DNA from: an uncultured Actinoplanes sp.
Lineage (GTDB): Bacteria; Actinomycetota; Actinomycetes; Mycobacteriales; Micromonosporaceae
NCBI GenBank assembly: GCA_934667465.1
Contig: CAKUMG010000021.1
Coordinates: forward strand, 1-18,243
Direction: 5' to 3'
DNA length: 18,243 bases
Both the position numbers and the translations under genes were made by a program. Numbering within the stretch: position 1 is the first letter of the stretch; the number at the start of each line of letters is the position of its first letter. The notes beneath the pieces were generated by a model. That model did not search any database and was not told the DNA's origin. It saw only the letters and a list, made by a program, of their open reading frames with translations. This document shows, piece by piece, positions 14,164 to 18,243 of this stretch.

Positions 14164-14810
14164 TCAGCGTGTTCCTCGCCGACGACGATGCGGGCTTCCG
14201 GGGTGCGTACCGCAAGCTCTTCGAGCGCAGCGAGGGGTTCCGCTTCGCCGGCGAGGCGGCCGACGGCACGACCGCGGCCCACCTCGTCGGCCTGCTCAAA
14301 CCGGCGGTAGCCCTGCTCGACGTGCAGATGCCAGGGACGGGCGGGCTGCCGGCGGCCCGCCGCATCCTGGCCGGCACGGACACCCGCGTGATCATGCTGA
14401 CCACGTGCGACCTCGACGAGTACGTGCACGAGGCGCTCGCCGTCGGCGTCTCCGGCTTCCTGCTCAAGAACGCGGCACCGGCCGAGGTGCTGCAGGCCGT
14501 CCGCACCGTCCACGCCGGTCACGCGATGCTCGCCCCCGAGGTCACCACCCGGCTGATGCGCCAGTTCGCGCCGCGCCGCCGCGACGACCGGCACGCGTTC
14601 GCGGACGCCCTGCTCTCGGCGCGGGAGTTGCAGGTGGCCCGGCTGGTCGCCAGGGGCCGTTCCAACCAGCAGATCGCCGACGAGCTGATGCTCAGCCTCG
14701 AGACGGTACGCACGTATCTGCGCCGGATGTTCGCCAAGCTCGGCGTGCACGACCGCACCCATCTCGCGGTGCTCGCCTACGAGGCCGGCCTGCTGCACGA
14801 GCCCCGCTGA
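14145..14810 (+). CDS. LuxR/NarL-family response regulator
   Basis: This 221-residue DNA-binding regulator has an N-terminal receiver domain with the acidic cluster ADDD (Asp13-Asp15), phospho-acceptor Asp59 in ALLDVQMPG, the switch Thr in IMLTTCD and the conserved Lys in GFLLKNAAP. The C-terminal LuxR-type helix-turn-helix reads LSARELQVARLVARGRSNQQ onward to VRTYLRRMFAKLGVHDRT. The ATG at 14145 is chosen because GAGG lies 7 bases upstream. A GTG at 14160 that overlaps the kinase stop is an alternative, and the receiver fold would survive either. The overlap with the kinase gene implies coupled expression. The most likely targets are its own operon and the following transporter genes. Confidence 0.92.
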   Translation: MPAAAVISVFLADDDAGFRGAYRKLFERSEGFRFAGEAADGTTAAHLVGLLKPAVALLDVQMPGTGGLPAARRILAGTDTRVIMLTTCDLDEYVHEALAVGVSGFLLKNAAPAEVLQAVRTVHAGHAMLAPEVTTRLMRQFAPRRRDDRHAFADALLSARELQVARLVARGRSNQQIADELMLSLETVRTYLRRMFAKLGVHDRTHLAVLAYEAGLLHEPR

Positions 14811-14877
14811 GCCTCCTGGCGGCTTTGTCTCCTTCCGGGGGACGCGGCCGGCTGCCGGGGGGCCGCAGGCTGGTCCG

Positions 14878-15489
14878 GTGATCGAGGCGCGCGGGGTGGG
14901 CAAGCGGTACGGGCGGGGCGGCTGGGTGCTGGACGGCATCGACCTGGCCGTGGCGCCGGGCGAGTCGGTCGCCGTCCTCGGCTCCAACGGCTCGGGGAAG
15001 TCGACGCTGCTCCGCCTGCTCGCCGGCGTCTCCCGCCCGACCCGCGGCACGGTCACTACCGGCGCGGCGGTCCTCGGTTATGTGCCCGACCAGTTCACGG
15101 CCACGGATGCGATGTCCTCCGTCGCCTACCTCACCCATCTCGGCCGGGTCCGCGGTCTGCGCACCCCCGCGGCCACCCGGCGCGCCCGGGACCTGCTGGC
15201 CCGGCTGGAGCTGGCGGGCGGGCTGCGCACCCCGATCCGCGCGCTCTCCAAGGGCAACGTCCAGAAGGTCGTGCTCGCCCAGGCCCTGCTCGTGCCGCCG
15301 GACCTGCTGCTCCTCGACGAACCGTGGTCGGGCCTGGACACCTCCGCCCACGACGTGCTCGGCGACCTGCTGCACGAGGTGGTGGGCCGGGGCGGCAGCG
15401 TCGTGCTCACGGATCACCACGAGGCCGTCGCCCGCGCGCACGCCACCGTGAGCTACACGGTCACGGGCGGACGGCTGGTGCCCGCATGA
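14878..15489 (+). CDS. ABC transporter ATP-binding protein, exporter type
   Basis: This 203-residue ATPase is short for the family but complete. It has Walker A LGSNGSGKST, signature LSKGNVQKVVLAQALL, Walker B LLLLDEPWSGLD and His in LTDHHEAVARA. It begins IEARGVGKRYGRGGWVLDGI, as in single-domain subunits of drug, bacteriocin or NatA-like exporters. The GTG start lies 67 bases after the response regulator stop, and GGGGGG upstream is a poor binding site. Its stop overlaps the start of the membrane gene (ATGA), so the two form one transporter. The substrate is unknown, and the location next to a two-component system suggests an envelope-active compound. Confidence 0.9.
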   Translation: MIEARGVGKRYGRGGWVLDGIDLAVAPGESVAVLGSNGSGKSTLLRLLAGVSRPTRGTVTTGAAVLGYVPDQFTATDAMSSVAYLTHLGRVRGLRTPAATRRARDLLARLELAGGLRTPIRALSKGNVQKVVLAQALLVPPDLLLLDEPWSGLDTSAHDVLGDLLHEVVGRGGSVVLTDHHEAVARAHATVSYTVTGGRLVPA

Positions 15490-16142
15490 CCGCGCTGATC
15501 CGCTACCACCTGGCCCTGACCGTCCACGCCCAGCGCTACCTCGGCCCGCTGCTGCTGCACCTCTGCGCCCTGACGATCTTCACGGTCAACGACTTCGGCC
15601 CTCTGACCGGCAGCTACGTCGTCGCGGCGGGCAGCCTGCTCCTGGCCTCCTGCTGGCTCACGGTCTCGATCCTCAACCAGGAGGGCCCCGCCCGCCGAGC
15701 CGTCACCACCGTCACCGCCGGGGGCCCCGCCCGGGTCCTCGCCGCCGAGACCACCCTCGCCCTCATGGCCGGCCTGGCCCTCACCGTCATCGGCACGATC
15801 TTCCCGATCGTCTCCGGCACCCACGAGGTGACCCCCGCCGCCCTGACCGTCGGCGTCCTCGCCCAGACCACAACCCTCGCCACAGGCGTGGCCGTCGGCC
15901 TGATCTGCTCCCGCCTCGTGATCCCCCGCCCCGGCTACTCCCTGCTCCTGGCCCTGCTCGTGGTCATGGCCCTCCCGCTCACCCCGGGCCTCCCCCCGGT
16001 CAACCCGCTGCTCCGCGTCATGTCCAGCGACCGCACCCCCACCGCCCAACTCCCAGCAGCAGCAGGCGCTCTTCTACTGGCCCTGGCCCTTCTCACAACC
16101 AGCGCCCTCCTCACCCACCGAATCGCCACTCGCCGCTCTTGA
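15486..16142 (+). CDS. membrane subunit of the ABC exporter
   Basis: This 218-residue integral membrane protein has about six hydrophobic segments, near residues 18-38, 42-62, 85-107, 113-136, 142-160 and 190-210. I do not recognise a named family. The size, the 4-base overlap with the ATPase gene and the position at the end of the operon make it the permease half of that exporter. The ATG at 15486 is chosen because earlier codons in this frame lie inside the ATPase gene and give an Arg/Gly-rich non-membrane sequence. The plus-strand row ends here, and no classic terminator is visible afterwards. Confidence 0.82.
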   Translation: MTALIRYHLALTVHAQRYLGPLLLHLCALTIFTVNDFGPLTGSYVVAAGSLLLASCWLTVSILNQEGPARRAVTTVTAGGPARVLAAETTLALMAGLALTVIGTIFPIVSGTHEVTPAALTVGVLAQTTTLATGVAVGLICSRLVIPRPGYSLLLALLVVMALPLTPGLPPVNPLLRVMSSDRTPTAQLPAAAGALLLALALLTTSALLTHRIATRRS

Positions 16143-16189
16143 TCCAATCCCCCAGTCCAGCCCACCCCAAAGCCCGACCGAACTCCCCC

Positions 16190-16266
16190 AAACTCGACCC
16201 ATCCCCCCACACGCCCCGGCCCCCGGCCCCCGGCCCCCGCCCGGCCCCGGCACCCCGGCCCCCGGG
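16190..16266. other. C-rich convergent spacer with G-quadruplex potential on the minus strand
   Basis: Between the convergent stops at 16142 and 16268 the plus strand is almost free of G-poor variation and carries repeated runs of CCCCC separated by GG or GCC. The minus strand therefore has many runs of four or five G with loops of 2-4 bases, immediately after the DUF4230-type stop codon. No hairpin plus T-run terminator is seen, so this tract may itself influence 3' ends. Confidence 0.5.
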
Positions 16267-16267
16267 C

Positions 16268-17035
16268 TCAGGGGTTGGCGAACTCGACGGTCACCGTGGT
16301 GTAGCCGAGTCGCCCAAGCAGGCTCTGCAGCATCTTCTCCGTGTTCTCCCGGGCGCGCTGATCGAGCCCGCTGGCCCGCGCCGCCTCGGTGATCCGCTGC
16401 TGCGCCATCTGGTAGACCCGCTGCTGCTGGTCGGCGTCGCTGCGGAAGGCGTCACCGATCCGGTTGAACAGCCCGCGCTCCTCGGCCACCACATAGCTGC
16501 GCTCCATGTCGAGCGCGGCCTGGCCCTGCTGCGGAGGCGGAAGCTTGAGCGTGACCGTCTTCTTCTCCTCGTCGACGGTGAGGTTGCCGGAGGCGATCTG
16601 ACCGAAGTCGACGTATGACTCGACGGTGCCCGAGCCGACGAACAGGGTGCGCTGGTTGAGCAGGAAGTCGGGGACGTTCTCCTTGTTCTCCTGGAGATCC
16701 ACGATCACCTGGAACGTGCCGTCGGCGGCGACGTAGCGGCTGAGGTCGCGCATCGACTGCAGCAGCACCGGCTGGCTGCGGTCGGTGGTCTTGTCCGCGA
16801 ACGGGTTGTCGAAGCCGGGCAGCACGTTGACCGCGCGCAGGCCGAGGCACGCCGCCACGATCAGCGCGAAGACCACGCCGGTGAAGATCAGCAAGCGCGC
16901 GAAGCCGCCGATGCCGCGGGCGGGCTCCGCGGCGGCGGGCTCGGCCGCGGGCGGGGGTGGCGGGTCGGCCGGCGTCTCGGGGGAGGCAGCCGGATATTCC
17001 CTGGTCGGCTCGTCGATCTCGGGCGAGTTGGCCAT
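16268..17035 (-). CDS. DUF4230-like membrane-anchored protein
   Basis: This 255-residue protein has a short cytoplasmic Pro/Ala/Glu-rich N-terminus (1-40), one membrane segment (about 47-67, RLLIFTGVVFALIVAACLGL) and a large outer domain. The outer domain has the DUF4230 pattern: an early RDLSRYVAADGTFQVIVDL, then the block GTVESYVDFGQI, a beta-rich part (TVTLKLPPP) and a helical end (QRITEAARASGLDQRARENT). The function of the family is unknown. The ATG at 17035 is preferred over the GTG at 17044 because GGAAAGG lies 9 bases before the ATG but directly abuts the GTG. The acyl-CoA dehydrogenase gene ends 71 bases upstream on the same strand, which leaves co-transcription open. Confidence 0.8.
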   Translation of the reverse strand: MANSPEIDEPTREYPAASPETPADPPPPPAAEPAAAEPARGIGGFARLLIFTGVVFALIVAACLGLRAVNVLPGFDNPFADKTTDRSQPVLLQSMRDLSRYVAADGTFQVIVDLQENKENVPDFLLNQRTLFVGSGTVESYVDFGQIASGNLTVDEEKKTVTLKLPPPQQGQAALDMERSYVVAEERGLFNRIGDAFRSDADQQQRVYQMAQQRITEAARASGLDQRARENTEKMLQSLLGRLGYTTVTVEFANP

Positions 17036-17106
17036 CAGGGGCACCCTTTCCTACGGCGCGTGGCGTGGCTCTTGGATACCCACGCTAGACACCCCGTACG
17101 ACATTT

Positions 17107-18243
17107 TCAGCCGCCGAATGCGTTCAGCCCGGTCAATCGCTGCCCGATCACCAGCTGGTGCACCTCGGAGGTGCCCTCGTAGGTGAGCACGCTCTCCAGG
17201 TTGCTCGCGTGCCGCAGGACCGGATACTCCCCGCTGATCCCGTTCGCGCCGAGGATCGTGCGGCACTGGCGGGCGATGGCCAGCGCCTCCCGCACGTTGT
17301 TGAGCTTGCCCACGCTGACCTGCTCGGGTCGCAGCTCCCCCGCGTCGGCACGGCGGCCGAGGTGCAGCGCCAGCAGATAGCCCTTCTGCAGCTCGAGGGC
17401 CATGTCGGCGAGCTTGGCCTGGGTGAGCTGGAACCCGGCGATCGGGCGGCCGAACTGCTCGCGGCTGATGGCATAGGCGATGGCGGTCTCGAGGCAGTCG
17501 CGCGCCGCGCCCAGGGCACCCCAGACGATGCCGAACCGCGCCTCGGTCAGGCACGAGAGCGGAGCCTTGAGCCCGCGCACCGCCGGAAGGCGGGCCGAGT
17601 CGGGGACCCGTACATCATCGAGGACGATCTCCCCGGTCGACGAGGCGCGCAGGGAGAGCTTCCTGGTCACCTCGCGTACGGAGAATCCGGGCGCATCGGT
17701 CGGCACCGCGAACCCGAGCACGTCGCCGTCGGTGGACCGCGCCCAGATCACCGCCACGTCGGCCACCGGCGCATTCGTGATCCACATTTTGCCGCCGCTC
17801 AGCACCCAGTCGTCCCCGACGCGGCGGGCCCTGGTCGCCATGCCCGCCGGATCGGAGCCGTGGTCGGGCTCGGTCAGCCCGAAGCAGCCGATCAGCTCGC
17901 CGGCCGCCATCCCGGGCAGCCAGCGCTCCCTCTGCTCCTCGCTGCCGTGTTTCCAGATGGCGAACATCGCGAGCGAGCCCTGCACCGACACCAGCGAGCG
18001 CACGCCCGAGTCGGCGGCCTCGAGCTCCAGGCAGGCCAGGCCGTACTGCACCGCCGTGGCACCGGCGCACCCGTAACCGGTCAGGTGCATGCCGAGCAGG
18101 CCGAGCTTGCCGAACTCGCGGGCCAGCTCCCGGACGGGCACGGCACCGCGCTCGTACCAGTCGGCGACGAACGGGCGCACCCGCTCGTCCAGGACACGCC
18201 GGGTCACCGCCCGGACGTCGCGTTCCTCGTCGCTGAGCAGGTC
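17107..18243 (-). CDS. acyl-CoA dehydrogenase of glutaryl-CoA dehydrogenase type, 5' end outside the window
   Basis: This is a flavoprotein dehydrogenase, and 378 residues are visible. Key blocks are DSGVRSLVSVQGSL, FGLTEPDHGSDPAGM (the FAD and substrate-binding signature), WITNAPVADVAVIWAR, the substrate-loop region EARFGIVWGALGAARDC, and TYEGTSEVHQLVIGQRLTG, where the Glu codon at 17176-17178 is the expected catalytic base. The last block and GANGISGEYPVLRHASNLES are close to glutaryl-CoA dehydrogenases, which decarboxylate glutaryl-CoA to crotonyl-CoA in lysine and tryptophan breakdown. The Arg in SGVRS matches the residue that binds the glutaryl carboxylate. The frame is open past the GTG at 18207 to the window edge and reads DLLSDEERDVRAV, a normal N-terminal helix, so the true start lies beyond. 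Exact substrate is inferred. Confidence 0.9.
   Translation of the reverse strand, partial: DLLSDEERDVRAVTRRVLDERVRPFVADWYERGAVPVRELAREFGKLGLLGMHLTGYGCAGATAVQYGLACLELEAADSGVRSLVSVQGSLAMFAIWKHGSEEQRERWLPGMAAGELIGCFGLTEPDHGSDPAGMATRARRVGDDWVLSGGKMWITNAPVADVAVIWARSTDGDVLGFAVPTDAPGFSVREVTRKLSLRASSTGEIVLDDVRVPDSARLPAVRGLKAPLSCLTEARFGIVWGALGAARDCLETAIAYAISREQFGRPIAGFQLTQAKLADMALELQKGYLLALHLGRRADAGELRPEQVSVGKLNNVREALAIARQCRTILGANGISGEYPVLRHASNLESVLTYEGTSEVHQLVIGQRLTGLNAFGG

Noticed and set aside
13092..15056. 654-codon minus-strand frame across the kinase and regulator genes
   Set aside because: Shadow of two genes with full motifs. The product is low in complexity (Arg/Ser/Ala/Pro).
15324..15485. 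N-terminal extension of the permease gene
   Set aside because: It overlaps the ATPase gene in another frame and encodes an Arg/Gly-rich stretch. The ATGA overlap start at 15486 is the normal coupled start.
1..18243. CRISPR arrays, rRNA or tRNA genes, insertion sequences, integrases, phage genes
   Set aside because: No regular short direct repeats, no transposase or integrase motifs, and no RNA-gene signatures were seen in the window.

Overview
The window is very GC-rich, uses GTG starts often, and carries actinobacterial families: a PspC peptide, an MsiK-type sugar ATPase, an Rv3400/Rv3401-like gene pair and ydaO riboswitches upstream of cell-wall enzymes. This points to a mycelial or soil actinomycete, possibly Micromonosporales. 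The genus is inferred, not shown by the sequence.

Region 1 (1-3217): two paralogous secreted proteins stand head to head. Each has a signal peptide, a PcsB/RipA-like coiled coil and a metallopeptidase-like C-terminal domain. The 563-base gap between them holds two c-di-AMP (ydaO/yuaA) riboswitch aptamers, one per strand, each a few bases before the ribosome binding site of its gene. The two aptamers share a 51-base perfect inverted repeat. The next gap (2851-3217) holds a terminator for the second gene, a minus-strand terminator, and two inverted copies of an unrecognised element of about 110 bases. Those copies share a terminal helix that differs by a compensatory base-pair change.

Region 2 (3038-8344, minus strand): a probable sugar operon. 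In transcription order it has an MsiK-like ABC ATPase, an RsbW-like anti-sigma or serine-kinase protein, a beta-phosphoglucomutase-like HAD enzyme and a GH65 disaccharide phosphorylase. It ends at an intrinsic terminator. The likely logic is import of a disaccharide, phosphorolysis to glucose plus beta-glucose-1-phosphate, and conversion of the latter to glucose-6-phosphate.

Region 3 (8476-12691, minus strand): two overlapping genes for cell-surface glycopolymer synthesis. The first is a membrane CDP-alcohol phosphatidyltransferase with an extra N-terminal domain. The second fuses a GT2 glycosyltransferase to a TagB/TagF-type CDP-glycerol phosphotransferase. A strong terminator follows.

Region 4 (12814-16142, plus strand): a PspC membrane peptide, then a two-component system (HisKA_3 kinase and LuxR-type regulator), then an ABC exporter-type ATPase and its membrane partner. 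The last genes overlap or lie close together. This looks like an envelope-stress or drug-response unit.

Region 5 (16143-18243): a C-rich convergent spacer, a membrane-anchored DUF4230-like protein, and a glutaryl-CoA-dehydrogenase-type acyl-CoA dehydrogenase whose start lies beyond the right edge. Both genes are on the minus strand.
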